Positions 50,658 through 64,000 of a DNA stretch of 64,000 nucleotides are shown here, piece after piece. The notes below the pieces were generated by a model. The model was not told the DNA's origin. It saw nothing but the letters and a program-made list of their open reading frames with translations, and searched no databases. Position numbers and translations under genes: made by a program. The stretch is from Erpobdella octoculata (lineage: Eukaryota; Annelida; Clitellata; Hirudinida; Erpobdellidae), in the NCBI GenBank assembly GCA_963978895.1, contig OZ022246.1, positions 11,552,820 through 11,616,819 on the forward strand, read 5' to 3'. How positions within the stretch are numbered: the stretch's first letter is position 1; each line of letters opens with the position of its first letter.

Positions 50658-50745
50658 GGTGGAAGTGGCGCAGATGGTAAGGTAGTTGGCATGATGCGAG
50701 GCGGTGTTGCCGATCCGACAGTCGTGGGTTCGAGTCTGAAGTTGA

Positions 50746-50844
<99 letters not shown>

Positions 50845-51045
50845 CCCGCTCACTCACCCACTCCGCTCCGCTCATTTTGTGACGGATTTCAAAAAAATTT
50901 TCTCTATATTTGATTCCCCTTGACTCTCAAGGTTGTGTGAAAATTTCATTACGCTCGGATGAATGGTGTAACAATGCATAAATAACATACCTATATATAT
51001 ATACATACATACATATATACAAACATTCATTTTTATATATATATA
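50310..51045 (-). mobile_element. Helitron family A, unit 1 of a head-to-tail array
   Basis: CTAG at 50310-50313, hairpin complement, (CATA)n with an inserted ACTTTGAATGAGCATTTAGT segment, a tRNA-like SINE head (50652-50745), a TA tract, the conserved block (50870-50990) and the complement of ATATATAAAAATGAATG, which abuts the CTAG of unit 2 at 51046. Confidence 0.75.
50652..50745 (+). mobile_element. tRNA-derived SINE head (fragment)
   Basis: GTGGCGCAGATGGTAAGG resembles an A box and GTGGGTTCGAGTCTGAAG contains a B box (GGTTCGAGTC), about 60 nt apart. It is flanked on both sides by TA repeats and has no body. It is not a functional tRNA: acceptor arms do not pair and no anticodon stem is evident. 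Confidence 0.5.
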
Positions 51046-51297
<252 letters not shown>

Positions 51298-51741
51298 TAG
51301 CGGGGGCACCCGGCGTTGCCCGGGGTATTTAGAGGTTTACCTAATGCGTTTCTTTTTCGCTCCCGTTTCCTTCCCGCTTGCGCTACCGCTCCCGCTCGTT
51401 ATCTGTTTCCTGTCGCTTTCCCGCTCATTCTTTCGCTCTCAGTTGACCACCCTAGATCCGATTCTACATACATACATACATACATACATACATACATACA
51501 TACATACATACATACATACATACATACACATACATACTTTGAATGAGCAATTAGTGTCGAAATATTGTAAAAAACACATACATACATACATACATACATA
51601 AACACACATACACACATACATGCAGATACACACATATATATATATTTTGTGACGGATTTCAAATTTTTTTTTTCTATATTTGATTCCCCTTGACTCTCAA
51701 GGTTGTGTGAAAATTTCATTACGATCGGATGAATGGTGTAG

Positions 51742-52565
51742 CAGTGTTGTTTCAGTTAGAGTATCAGTTAAAGTTAGCCAATTTAATATTTTTTAGTTAG
51801 TAACAGTTAAAGTTAATTTTTTTCATTTGTTCCAGTTAATAATTTTTTCAGTTACTATTACAGTTATTAATATAACCCAGTACTGATATTACTAAGCAAA
51901 CGCTCTCTCAGTTTCACTTCTTGTGCATCTGAATTCCATTCTTTTTTGGTTAATAAAAGCAGTGCGCTATTCTGGTTAACCGTGTTTCCTATATCATTTT
52001 CGATTAGTTTGCGCTTGGCCTTTAGCTTTTTGCGATTTGTCTCCAAAACCTTAAGTTCTTTTGCCACTTCCTCATGTCTATGACTTAGAAGATGATTTAC
52101 TTTTCAACAGAGCTACGCAAGTTTCGACCACGTAAGCTCCGAATCTTTTTCTCCCAAACGTTGCACCGGCTTTTATCAGTAGAGGGTTCGTAACTTAAAT
52201 AACGCCAAACTCCATTTTCTTGTTTTCGGCCAGAATTTAATTTTAACATTGTTTATACGTCGTTAAATGCAAATAAAGCGATAAAAAAGCAAATCATAGT
52301 AGAGATAAAAAAAAAGATAAAAGACACGAGTGGGTCCGGTTACCAAATAAAAACAAAGAAAATTTTGGCGCAATTCTGTATTGGATTTTCCGAAAACATT
52401 TTTTTTTCAGTTTGTATTACAGTTACTACTTTTTTTACTATTAGTATTACAATTAAAGTTAATATTATTTTTCAGTTAAAGTTTCAGTTAGTACTTAACT
52501 TAAATCTCCTTTTTCAGTTATTAGACCAAATTCAGTTAAAGTTACGCTTAACTGAAACAACACTG
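51742..52565 (-). mobile_element. hAT element, 824 bp, with perfect 8-bp duplication
   Basis: Terminal repeats CAGTGTTGTTTCAGTTA at both ends; TGGTGTAG at 51734-51741 and 52566-52573. The target is the Helitron A conserved block, so the empty site is known exactly from sister Helitrons. Internal GTTAAAGTTAGC-like repeats mark both subterminal regions. Confidence 0.92.
51867..52249 (-). pseudogene. BED-finger protein remnant of the 824-bp hAT
   Basis: From ATG at 52249 the minus strand reads NSGRKQENGVWRYLSYEP, then KSRCNVWEKKI and RGRN; after stops and a frame change it continues HRHEEVAKELKVLETN into an open frame ending at 51867. W-x-Y, C-x2-(C replaced by W), H-x-H is a BED finger. The coiled continuation (KELKVLETNRKKLKAK) follows, but the catalytic domain is absent. 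Confidence 0.55.
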
Positions 52566-52746
52566 TGGTGTAGCAATGCATAAATAACATACCTATATAC
52601 ATACATACATATATACAAACATTCATTTTTATATATATAGATAGATGATTGAGTTGGAACAAAATCAATTGAGTGTCAATGCAAGCAAGAAGATTCGAAT
52701 TGATGGTTAGTTTTAATTTGCTACTATAGTATACTTTACTAAAAGG

Positions 52747-54400
52747 CAGTGGCGTAGCTAGGGTCTTCTGCGCCCGGGGACAAAACACAAAATCTGCGCC
52801 CCCTACATAAAATCTGTCAAACTACATAAAATATAATAACTGTCGTACTCAGTATTTGCATGTAGGCTACAGTTTCTGGCGCCTATATACATACATTTCA
52901 GTGTATTTAAATTTCTATATGCTTATTGCACCTTACACCATAATTGTATTATTCTTTCTTAGTTTTTACTATTATACTGTTTTTCTTACAATTACAAAAT
53001 ATTAATGAATATGATTACGTATATAATTAGATTCTTTTAATTTATTTTCCAGTAGTTTTTATAATTCTGTTTTTTTCTTGTCCGCTGAGTCAGAAGTGCG
53101 AAAGAAAAATTATAAAATTTAAAAGCAAAACAACAGATAGGTATTGTCTAAAATTGTGATTAAAAATGAGCTGAGTTTTAAACAAAACTTATTTTTCTTG
53201 CTTTTACTGCAGCAAACTGGTTAATTATATCATCAAAATCAATCTGTTCAAGAACTTCCTTCTCCACACTCATTAAGGCCAGATCGATAAGTCTATCTTG
53301 TCCCATAGATGCTCGAAGGTAGGAAAGAATTATTTTTAATTTACTGAAGGATCGCTCACAGCTGGCAATCGTGACAGCTATGGTAAGAAGGATTTGTAGA
53401 GCAACACGCAAATTTGGAAAAACATCTTCTCCGTAACTAACAATGAACGACAAGAGTTCTGTAGGAGTCTTTGGTGCAGTATCCTGGCGGGTCTCAAGGA
53501 GCATTCTGCAGTCACATATTTCATTTAATAACTCAATTCCTTCAACATCCGAGTCATAAAAATTTCCAAATTCAATACAATGATGACGGAGACTGTCAAG
53601 ATATTTGTCATTCAAAAGTTTGTCTACATCAAGTAAGAATCCGAATTTGAAGTTCAGATCTTTGAGACGAGTAAACCTTGTTGTCATCTCCTGTTGTAGT
53701 CGATCTAAAATACTTTTTATGATCCGAACAATTTCTTCTGCCGAAAGTCCTGCATCTCGGGCAAGTTCTCCAAGCATCCTTCACCGTTGCCTGATTCTAC
53801 TTTCTACAGCAACACCCCATAGCTCACATCTTTCCTTTGCTTTTAGCACTGAATCATTGCTGGATGCATACCGATGATGTCGCATCCTCCCAGCCTGTTC
53901 AATGTGTATTGTGTAAATTTATTTGTATCAGTAAAATTTCATTCCACTGCTGCAGGCACATAATAAAGTTATTACTGTGCACTCAATGCTACATATTTCT
54001 CAAAACAGATTTTACTAGTTTATATTCATAATTGTAATACATAGACTCAGTATATTAGTGCTATTATTAGGTCCGGAGTCCAATGTCTATGTGTCATACT
54101 AAGGAAGATTATCTACATTATCATCCATTTCTCCAGCAGCCCGTTGGTCCCGTGAGACAAAAACGAAACTAAACTTAGTAGTAGCAGTTATGTATAGGCG
54201 GCTACACTGACTAACCCAATGTAGCTATACCACGGATATACTATATAGAGCATAATCTGCACTGTTCTAAAGGAGAGTCATAGAAATTACTAGGTAAAGC
54301 AAAATAATAATTAAAAAATTTTGGTCACTGATATTGCGCCCCCTCCAGCCCTGCGCCCGGGGACAACTGTCCCCCTTTGCCCCCCCTCCCTACGCCACTG
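52747..54400 (-). mobile_element. hAT element, 1.65 kb, with perfect 8-bp duplication
   Basis: Ends are CAGTGGCGTAGCTAGGG (52747) and the complement of CAGTGGCGTAGGGAGGG (54400); CTAAAAGG at 52739-52746 and 54401-54408. It contains the C-terminal part of a transposase gene, so it is an internally deleted copy inserted in the older hAT at 49755-55947. Confidence 0.92.
53178..53880 (-). pseudogene. hAT transposase C-terminal part (DUF4371/ZMYM-type)
   Basis: A 199-residue open frame from 53777 ends at 53178; upstream, across one stop, the same frame extends to about 53880 (SVLKAKERCELWGVAVESR). It reads GELARDAGLSAEEIVR, LQQEMTTRFTRLKDL, NLRVALQILLTIAVTIASCE, RSFSKLKIILSYLRASM and DRLIDLALMSVE. 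ASCERSFS-x-LK-x-I-x-SYLR is the dimerisation end of the hAT-like family of ZMYM/ZNF862-type proteins. The family is usually several times longer; the finger and most of the RNase-H fold are missing. Confidence 0.8.
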
Positions 54401-54734
54401 CTAAAAGGTTATATAGTAATACAGTTGATAGTATAAGTACTCTTGATAATGTAGCTAGCATGATAATTTTTTTAGAAATACTTGATTTTAACTTATTGAT
54501 GTAATTTGTTTTAAGTCGAAACATATTTTATATGTTAAACTCCAACCCTATCTACATAAGCAGCCATCAAGTCAACCGCAAGATTTTCCCCTGCTTTCAG
54601 CAAAACCGGCTGGACAGTCAACAAGGCAAGTGGTTTTTGATGTGCACTGCTAAAAAAACCATCTCACTCAATATGTTAAAGAAGTCAGCTCATCTCCATA
54701 TAATTACAGCCTCTCCTTAATTGAGTTCTGTTAC

Positions 54735-54967
54735 CAGAAGCAACAGTTGAAAACTTCAGACTTCTGATTGCGCTGGATCTGATATCGGCACCAGCTTCGC
54801 AAGCTTTTGTGGAGCGACTTTTCTCAGTGTGTGGGATTTTGACAGATGGCAGACGCAACAGGATGGAAAAATCGTTGAATATGCGTGCTTATAGTAATAA
54901 AGTTGATAGTATAAAAACAAACATTACTTTTGTAAACCAAGATCTACTTGTTGACATGGACAGTTAA
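54735..54967 (+). pseudogene. hAT transposase C-terminus of the 6.2-kb element
   Basis: The + strand reads LLIALDLISAPASQAFVERL, FSVCGILTDGRRNRM and NITFVNQDLLVDMDS before a stop at 54967. APAS-x-x-FVERLFS-x-CG followed by GRRNRM is the hAT dimerisation block. Together with the BED part at 49977 it forms the two ends of the same gene, separated by later insertions. Confidence 0.75.
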
Positions 54968-55021
54968 TATTTATTATATTGAGCTAAAAATATATGTGCA
55001 CAAATTTCAATCGTGTCGGAA

Positions 55022-55789
55022 TCTATATATATATATAAAAGAACATGTCCTGACTGACTCACTGACTGACTGACTGATAATCAACGCCGAGCTCAAACGC
55101 CTCATCCTAGGAACGTGAAATTTGGAACTTATATTACTTTTATTGCGTAAGCATCCACTAAGAAAGGATTTTTTGAAAATTTTGCTCCTGAGGGGAAGAA
55201 ACTGGAAAAAAACATTTTTCTAAAACAATGTATATCTCGAAAACCAAAAATGAGATTTTGAAATTTGGTATATGAATTCTTCTTGAAAAATAAAGGATAC
55301 GTGTTTCACCATTTTTTAAAAATTCGGTTTCCCGGATCTCAAATGTGGGCTGGAAAATTGGGTTATTTGGTTTTTAAAGTAGCTGCTACTCAAAAACTGT
55401 GAATGCTAAAGGAGTAAAAATTAGTATTTAGTTTCTACTCCAAAAATAATGAAATACATGTTTTAGCATTTTTTGAAAATTTGGTTTCCAAGACTTCAAA
55501 TGTGGGGTGGAAAATAGGGTTATTTGTTTTTTAAACAAAAACTACTAAATCAAAAACTGTAAATACCACAGATGTAAAAATTAGTATTTAGTTTCTATTC
55601 TAAAAATAAAGATATACGTGTTTTACCATTTTTTTAAAATTTGGTTTCCAGGATCTCAAATGTGGGGTGGAAAATAAGGTTACTTGGTTTTTAAAGTAAC
55701 TGCTACTCAAAAACTATAAATGCTACAAAAGTAAAATTAGTATTTAGTTTCTACTTTAAAAATAATGATATACGTATGGGCACTGCTAG
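55022..55789 (+). mobile_element. Helitron family B, shortened copy lacking part of the 3' hairpin
   Basis: Clean 5' terminus TCTATATATATAAAA after A; tandem units as in other copies; after TGATATACGTAT it joins directly to GGGCACTGCTAG and T. About 600 bp including GCGAGCGAAGCCGCTAC of the family end are missing. Confidence 0.8.
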
Positions 55790-55955
55790 TAAACTAATAA
55801 TAACTATACTAAACTAGAATGATAGCATCAAAACTATATAAAAACTAAAATAATTGTATTTAGGAAAACTAAAACTAAATAAAATAAAAATTACTTTAGC
55901 CAAAATTAACTAAAACGAAAATGATTTTCATAACTAAAATATCACTGCAACTATC

Positions 55956-56372
55956 GTGCTATAGAATTATTTTAGTGAACATTTAAAAAAGGCTTTCAAG
56001 AATTGACTTAAATATCAGCTTTATTTAAAAAAAAACTTTTTTTTCGTCGTTCCATATTCCTACCCCCACCCTTACTGGCTTTGTTTTTTGCCTCACATAG
56101 TCACAAGCATCTCCTCTCCTCTTTCATGAATGTATCATACAAATATGACTGACAACCTGATTGCTAGGTAGAAGAGTAATAAACAGTTGCGCAAAAAATT
56201 ATTAATAGGTGATTATTTTAACGTCATACGAGCATTATTTTAAAGCAAACATTGTAACAAAGCATTATTCTTGTTTTTAGTAACTTTACATTAGCTCACC
56301 TTGGTAGTGGTGCTTCTTCTCCATGTTGCAATCTTTTGACTGAAAAATAACCACGGAGATTTATTATTTCAA
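55956..56372. other. No gene seen
   Basis: AT-rich spacer without convincing frames, between the hAT target duplication and a Helitron A copy. Confidence 0.5.
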
Positions 56373-57027
<655 letters not shown>

Positions 57028-57199
57028 GCAAGGTTATGAAGACATTTCCCATGTTAATTAAATGAACATTTTTACGTTATAAAATCAATAAGATCTTCAA
57101 TACATAAATACTGAAATATCGTTTGATATCTAAAATTATATTCGCGGAATCTAAAATTTGTTAAGAAGGCAAGTTTAGAATTTGTTGTCCTGATTAGCA

Positions 57200-57250
57200 T
57201 CTATACTTTCGTGTGCGTGTGTGTGTGTGTGTGTGTGGGTGTGTGTGTTT
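57200..57250. repeat. (GT)n microsatellite
   Basis: GT tract with GGGT interruption, just beyond the donor site of the last recognised exon of the CA-related gene. Confidence 0.9.
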
Positions 57251-57268
57251 GAAATAAGGAGCTCTTAC

Positions 57269-58051
57269 TGGAGGATGGAAGTTGATGTTTGTCCTTATCG
57301 GTCTATCATAAAGTTGCATTGTCGGCCTACAATTATTTTCTATTGGAATTTTCGGATCGACTTCATCTCCTTGCATAAGATCTCTCAAAGACAGAAGCTG
57401 GACGTAAGGATTAAAAAAAATAAAGTCCTTCAATATCAATCAAATTGAAATATGTCTTATAATTTTATAAAAGAAAAAAGTAACAAAAAATGACAGACAT
57501 CGTTATCTGAGATATACATTGGTTTGTTTATAATGATCCAGGTGACAGTTTCGTCGCAACGTGGTTGAGTCAATGAACCGTCGTATGTTATGAAATCCTC
57601 CGTCTGTGGAAGCAGTGAGTGCACGGAAAAGTGCGGAATATGGATTTTGTTGTCTTGAAAATAAAATAACTTTTTTTTGTCTTAAGCAGTTTATTAGTTT
57701 ACTAAAAAATTATTCAAAAGTTGTTCTTTTTTAAAATTATGTTGTCTCAACACTTTTTTTTTATCAATATTTCTTTCATGGTAAATATACGAACCTTTGT
57801 ATTTTATAAGATTGAGTTTCTGCGTCAATATTCCAAATTCTTCGTTTGGCGTTGAGCTTATCTGCAATATAAAGTCATCTTTAATACTTGTATGATTAAA
57901 AGCATCGGATTTTTTTGCACTTGAACAAATAGGAGCTGCTTGGATTTTTTTTTACCTGGCACAGTAGTGCTATCATTACTAGTCCATTGCTGGCAGAAAA
58001 TGCTTGAGTTAAGTTTCCGTATAAGTCAGAGTTGAAACCCAGGATTTGAAC
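57269..58051 (-). CDS. Carbonic anhydrase-related protein, CA10/CA11-like (four 3' exons)
   Basis: Minus-strand exons 58051-57956, 57861-57795, 57653-57499 and 57397-57269 join in phase to 149 codons, with AG/GT sites. The product reads ILGFNSDLYGNLTQAF, NGLVMIALLC, LTQKLNLIKYKDNK, EDFITYDGSLTQPRCDETVT and WIIINKPMYIS, then MQLYDRPIRTNINF. This follows CA10/CA11 end to end: the ITYDGS-x-T-x-P-x-C-x-ET-x-WII block of the alpha-carbonic anhydrase fold and the RTNINF block. These proteins are secreted, usually non-catalytic and bind neurexins. The exons with the zinc-ligand positions are not visible, so activity cannot be judged. A donor GTAAGAG at 57268 implies at least one further 3' exon that I could not find. 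Upstream exons lie beyond the TTCA array or outside the window. Confidence 0.85.
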
Positions 58052-58850
58052 CTTGAAATATTATTCAACATAGTTACTTTTTTAATATGTTTCATAAGCA
58101 AAATAAGAAAAATAGCTCATTTCAAAAACAGTTGAAAATTCAAGTTTTGCAGAAAATCTAATTTTTTTGTAAAAAGTGATTAGTTAAATTACTGAATTAA
58201 TTATGTTCGTAAAAGCTAGCATTTTCAATTATTTTTCAACAATATTCCATCATTACTTTTATCACAGATATCTATTAACATCGTCAAAGTATCAGAATGT
58301 GTGGCATGATTTTGATTCGTTCGCTGTAGCGGAACGAATAACGAGGTGGTCGTGCCTGTTGAATCCTGCAAAGTGGCGTCATTTATAGGACATGTGCAGC
58401 AATGGAAGGTTCCGTCACATCATCATGGCATCTAAATGAACTTTTTCGTTTGCTTCATCAACTAACTAGCTAGCTGTTGTATGAGCTGTGTGCATACTTA
58501 AAAATTCGTACGACATACACAGCTGTGTACTAACTGGGTAGGCCTCCTTAGGTCAACGTTCAACATGCCATTACCTACTTCATAAGCTCTCGCGTTCCTC
58601 ACATTGTCTCAAATATTCTGTTAAAATGCTGTTCTTGTCAATCCATGTAATTAGGTGTTTGCTTTGTTCTTAAAGTCTTTATGGACTTTTAGTAACAAAT
58701 TTGTTTTACGGAATTTGTATCCTTTATTTTACAGTAGAATTTTAGTTTATGTTTGTAAAAAAATTTTCATTATAAGTTTTTTTTAGATGTATAAAATATT
58801 TACAAAAATTTACGACACCCTAAAATTTAAATTTTCGATTCCCGGTCGCT
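58052..58850. other. Intron or upstream sequence of the CA-related gene; no clear exon
   Basis: A minus-strand stretch near 58330-58370 reads PPRYSFRYSERIKI after an AG, faintly like the exon expected next upstream, but it meets a stop within a few codons, so I do not call it. At 58838-58853 GATTCCCGGTCGCTTTC is a scrap of Helitron A minisatellite, directly before the tetranucleotide array. Confidence 0.4.
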
Positions 58851-58853
58851 TTC

Positions 58854-58884
<31 letters not shown>

Positions 58885-60081
58885 TTCATTCATTCATTCA
58901 TTCATTCATTCATTCATTCATTCATTCATTCATTCATTCATTCATTCATTCATTCATTCATTCATTCATTCATTCATTCATTCATTCATTCATTCATTCA
59001 TTCATTCATTCATTCATTCATTCATTCATTCATTCATTCATTCATTCATTCATTCATTCATTCATTCATTCATTCATTCATTCATTCATTCATTCATTCA
59101 TTCATTCATTCATTCATTCATTCATTCATTCATTCATTCATTCATTCATTCATTCATTCATTCATTCATTCATTCATTCATTCATTCATTCATTCATTCA
59201 TTCATTCATTCATTCATTCATTCATTCATTCATTCATTCATTCATTCATTCATTCATTCATTCATTCATTCATTCATTCATTCATTCATTCATTCATTCA
59301 TTCATTCATTCATTCATTCATTCATTCATTCATTCATTCATTCATTCATTCATTCATTCATTCATTCATTCATTCATTCATTCATTCATTCATTCATTCA
59401 TTCATTCATTCATTCATTCATTCATTCATTCATTCATTCATTCATTCATTCATTCATTCATTCATTCATTCATTCATTCATTCATTCATTCATTCATTCA
59501 TTCATTCATTCATTCATTCATTCATTCATTCATTCATTCATTCATTCATTCATTCATTCATTCATTCATTCATTCATTCATTCATTCATTCATTCATTCA
59601 TTCATTCATTCATTCATTCATTCATTCATTCATTCATTCATTCATTCATTCATTCATTCATTCATTCATTCATTCATTCATTCATTCATTCATTCATTCA
59701 TTCATTCATTCATTCATTCATTCATTCATTCATTCATTCATTCATTCATTCATTCATTCATTCATTCATTCATTCATTCATTCATTCATTCATTCATTCA
59801 TTCATTCATTCATTCATTCATTCATTCATTCATTCATTCATTCATTCATTCATTCATTCATTCATTCATTCATTCATTCATTCATTCATTCATTCATTCA
59901 TTCATTCATTCATTCATTCATTCATTCATTCATTCATTCATTCATTCATTCATTCATTCATTCATTCATTCATTCATTCATTCATTCATTCATTCATTCA
60001 TTCATTCATTCATTCATTCATTCATTCATTCATTCATTCATTCATTCATTCATTCATTCACTCATTCATTCATTCATTCAT

Positions 60082-60144
<63 letters not shown>

Positions 60145-60145
60145 T
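58851..60145. repeat. (TTTA)n-(TTCA)~299-(TTTA)n array, 1.3 kb
   Basis: About 9 TTTA units, then 1,196 bp of TTCA (58885-60080, 299 units) with one change seen (CTCA at 60061), then about 15 TTTA units ending in TTATTATTTTTTTT. The 466-residue FIHS frame is an artefact of a 4-bp period. Confidence 0.98.
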
Positions 60146-60382
60146 TATTATTTTTTTTTTATTTATTTATTTATCACATTACAATGAAAAATTGTTTTAT
60201 CGTTCGTATGCATTTCAAAACAAATGAAAAGAAAAAATAGATTAAAATATTATTAAATTTTTTATTTATTTAATAATATTAAAATATATAAGAAAATGTT
60301 TTTATATAGTTATTTATTATATATAAATTAATTTGCTATAGATAACACATCGTCACACAAAAACGTCTTACACAGACATGGG

Positions 60383-60693
<311 letters not shown>

Positions 60694-60740
60694 TTATTAC
60701 CCCCTTCTTAATTCTGTTCGTCCCGAACAGCATATCGCTT

Positions 60741-62260
60741 TTAAGAAATGCGACTCGGCCACGAACACCAAAATACCTTGATCTTTACTCGTGGCTTTGA
60801 CCGCAATTCGCAAACAACATGGTCAAGTCTCTTGACCGTTTGACACAGTTTCTTCCAGTCCTTCTTTGGCTCATCAACAGAGTCTTTCTTTGGCTCATCG
60901 TCGCCATTTTTGCACGGTTCATTACAGCCTTTTTTGCATGCCTCGTCCTGAACATCTTTGCACGGTTTATCGGAATTGTCTGCTTTTTCTTCTTCCTTCA
61001 CATCTTTTAGATCTTTCTCAAGAAACTCTTCAAAAGGTTTTTCGAAAACACGTCGTTCCATAAATCCAATAAATCCCTTCATCAAACTGTTATTTGATTT
61101 TACAATGACTCTTAGTCTATCTGATCTAGAATCTTTTGTGGATTCATCTGATTTAAAACCCTCGGTACCGTTCTCTGTTCTTGTCTCATTTTTTCCAGAG
61201 TTTTTGCTTGCTGCATTGCTATTGTTGTTTTGGAGAAGTTCATCGCCGTCATGTTTGTTTTCTTCCAAGCTACAATCGAACGTTTTCTTTTCACATTCCA
61301 ACTCGGCTCTTTCATTGGTGTCAACTTTCGTATTGTCCAGCGGATCTTTTTTCAAATTATCGCCATCGTCTCTCAAATCAGTGTCTTCTTTTCTTGTCAA
61401 GTTAACTTTGACGTATTTTTCCATTGGAGTTTCGTCCGTTTCTAAATCCTCGGTTGCTTCATCCGAGTCAGATTCTTCACTAAAATCTGACCCTGAATAT
61501 TCGGTGCCGTCGTCTGTTATGGAGGCTTCCGTTTCAGAACCGTCGCTGTATGGGTGAAAGCCATAGTTGTTATGGCCATTATTATAATCATCATCGTCAC
61601 TTTCATCCTCATCGTTTTGCATTTCGTTTTCAACATTCTTCTCATCTTCTTTAGTTTGGTTTTTGACGTCCAAACCGACTGTATCACTGTCACCATCTTT
61701 GCATGGTTCATCTTGAGCATCTTTGCAAGGCCGTCTGACCGTCTTTGACAGGCTCATCATCATGACCCACCTGACTTGTGCAGTCTGTACGGCCGTCATC
61801 CGTCACATGCTCTGAGACACAGCTGGTGGACTCCAGTTCAAATTGGGTTTCGCCGCAGCAACCCACATCACCAGCAGCCCGCTGGTCCAGAACCGTGTCC
61901 ACCACTGCCTCAGCCAACCCTGCGACCAAACTCTCAACAGTTGTACCGGCTGCTGCCACTTTGTTTCCGTGGCCAAGAATCATTCCTTCTCCTGTCTTCT
62001 TCTGTGCTGCCATGTTTTCTTTCGCTCGTTGTCTTTCTTCCTCCAGCAATTTGTTTTTTTAATTTCCTTCGCTTGACCACAGCTTCCTCGTCAATGTCGA
62101 ATAGATATTCGTCGTCGTCAGGCCCATAGCCCTCATTCACTAACGCGGCTAAGAGGCGTTCCATAAGTTCGTCCTTTTTACCTGTATCGCTCAGGCCACG
62201 TTTCTCCAGCTCGTCTTTCATTTCACTCGCCCAAAGCTCATCCAATGATTTCAAAACCAT
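60741..62260 (-). pseudogene. SAP-domain, acidic Gag-position protein (two frameshifts)
   Basis: ATG at 62260 lies a few bases after the primer site. The first 50 residues (KSLDELWASEMKDELEKRGL, then DTGKKDELMERLLAAL) are a SAP motif, a helix-turn-helix nucleic-acid-binding fold. A lysine-rich stretch and a Gln/Glu coil (LEEERQRAKENMA) follow, then a long acidic region (DDEDDD-type, 61450-61640), and near the end several CKD-GD or CKDAQDEPC units before the stop at 60741. The frame changes in a run of seven A at about 62054-62060 and again near 61735. One base less in the A run would restore continuity there, so these are single-base breaks. Gag-like role is inferred from position only. Confidence 0.65.
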
Positions 62261-62285
62261 TCTTGTATCCCAATTCTGACACCAA

Positions 62286-63953
<1,668 letters not shown>

Positions 63954-64000
63954 TATCTTAATTTATTTTCATATTTTATAATTTATTTGCACATCTTATA

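Noticed and set aside
50652..50745. A functional tRNA gene
   Set aside because: Boxes A and B are present, but the arms do not pair, no anticodon loop is evident and TA repeats flank both sides; called a SINE fragment.
49977..50882. 301-residue single frame
   Set aside because: Only the first third is hAT transposase; the rest is translated Helitron, CATA and TA repeat.
58203..58388. 61-residue + strand frame, and the antisense stretch resembling the next CA-related exon
   Set aside because: The + frame has no domain, and the minus stretch meets a stop within a few codons of the resemblance; evidence too weak for an exon.
58787..60187. 466-residue FIHS repeat frame
   Set aside because: A 4-bp repeat gives a 12-nt period without stops. 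No protein evidence.
62041..62062. Programmed frameshift at the run of seven A in the SAP-domain gene
   Set aside because: The downstream frame would need a +1 or -2 shift, not the -1 shift of a classical slippery site, and a second break follows at about 61735. One-base insertion in a homopolymer is simpler.
60819..62129. Phe/Ser-rich + strand frames up to 199 residues
   Set aside because: They are shadows of the acidic minus-strand frame; Glu/Asp codons read backwards give Phe/Ser.

Overview
This is a eukaryotic (animal) nuclear window: AT-rich, spliced genes with GT-AG introns, very long (TA)n, (CA)n and (ATTC)n microsatellites, and several transposon classes nested in one another. Three host genes are recognisable: a BMP-type receptor Smad (Smad1/5, + strand, 19300-23280, five coding exons), the N-terminal and central part of TFIID subunit TAF1 (+ strand, 27804-44428, 26 exons), and the 3' part of a carbonic anhydrase-related protein (CA10/CA11-like, - strand, 57269-58051, four exons). 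Short introns outside the transposon-filled ones, together with hAT, Tigger, Helitron, LTR and non-LTR elements, suggest a non-vertebrate metazoan; the sequence alone does not let me name it.

Layout. 1-16.6 kb is a transposon graveyard: a Tigger/pogo-like gene running off the left edge, hAT remnants, two broken LINE copies, and a Helitron composite inserted in a second Tigger-like element. 17.0-18.9 kb holds a hAT with 8-bp target duplications and a small pogo-type MITE. 19.3-23.3 kb is Smad1/5, with a Helitron of a second family in intron 2. 24.1-27.4 kb carries a tRNA-derived SINE, another Helitron and simple repeats. 27.8-44.4 kb is TAF1; its first intron contains an apparently intact Ty3/gypsy retrotransposon (antisense, identical 245-bp LTRs) and a MULE-like TIR element with a 9-bp duplication. 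44.4-57 kb is a layered block: a 6.2-kb hAT that split around a head-to-tail Helitron array (itself hit by another hAT), then by a further hAT and a Helitron. 57.3-58.1 kb is the CA-related gene. 58.8-64 kb holds about 299 uninterrupted-looking TTCA units, an LTR element coding only for a SAP-domain, acidic protein, and a Helitron.

The two Helitron families share the first 15 nt (TCTATATATATAAAA) and end in CTAG between A and T. Family A carries a GC-rich 18-bp minisatellite, and its ends abut most of the (TA)n and (GTAT)n arrays. The best leads are: the Helitron-in-Helitron composite found at two loci; the tandem Helitron array; the pol-less LTR element with a SAP-domain ORF; the inverted GGACTATTCATCAA minisatellite pair; and a TAF1 reading frame that meets a stop and an AATAAA right after the zinc knuckle, before any bromodomain. 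No prokaryotic system, CRISPR array or viral gene cluster was seen.
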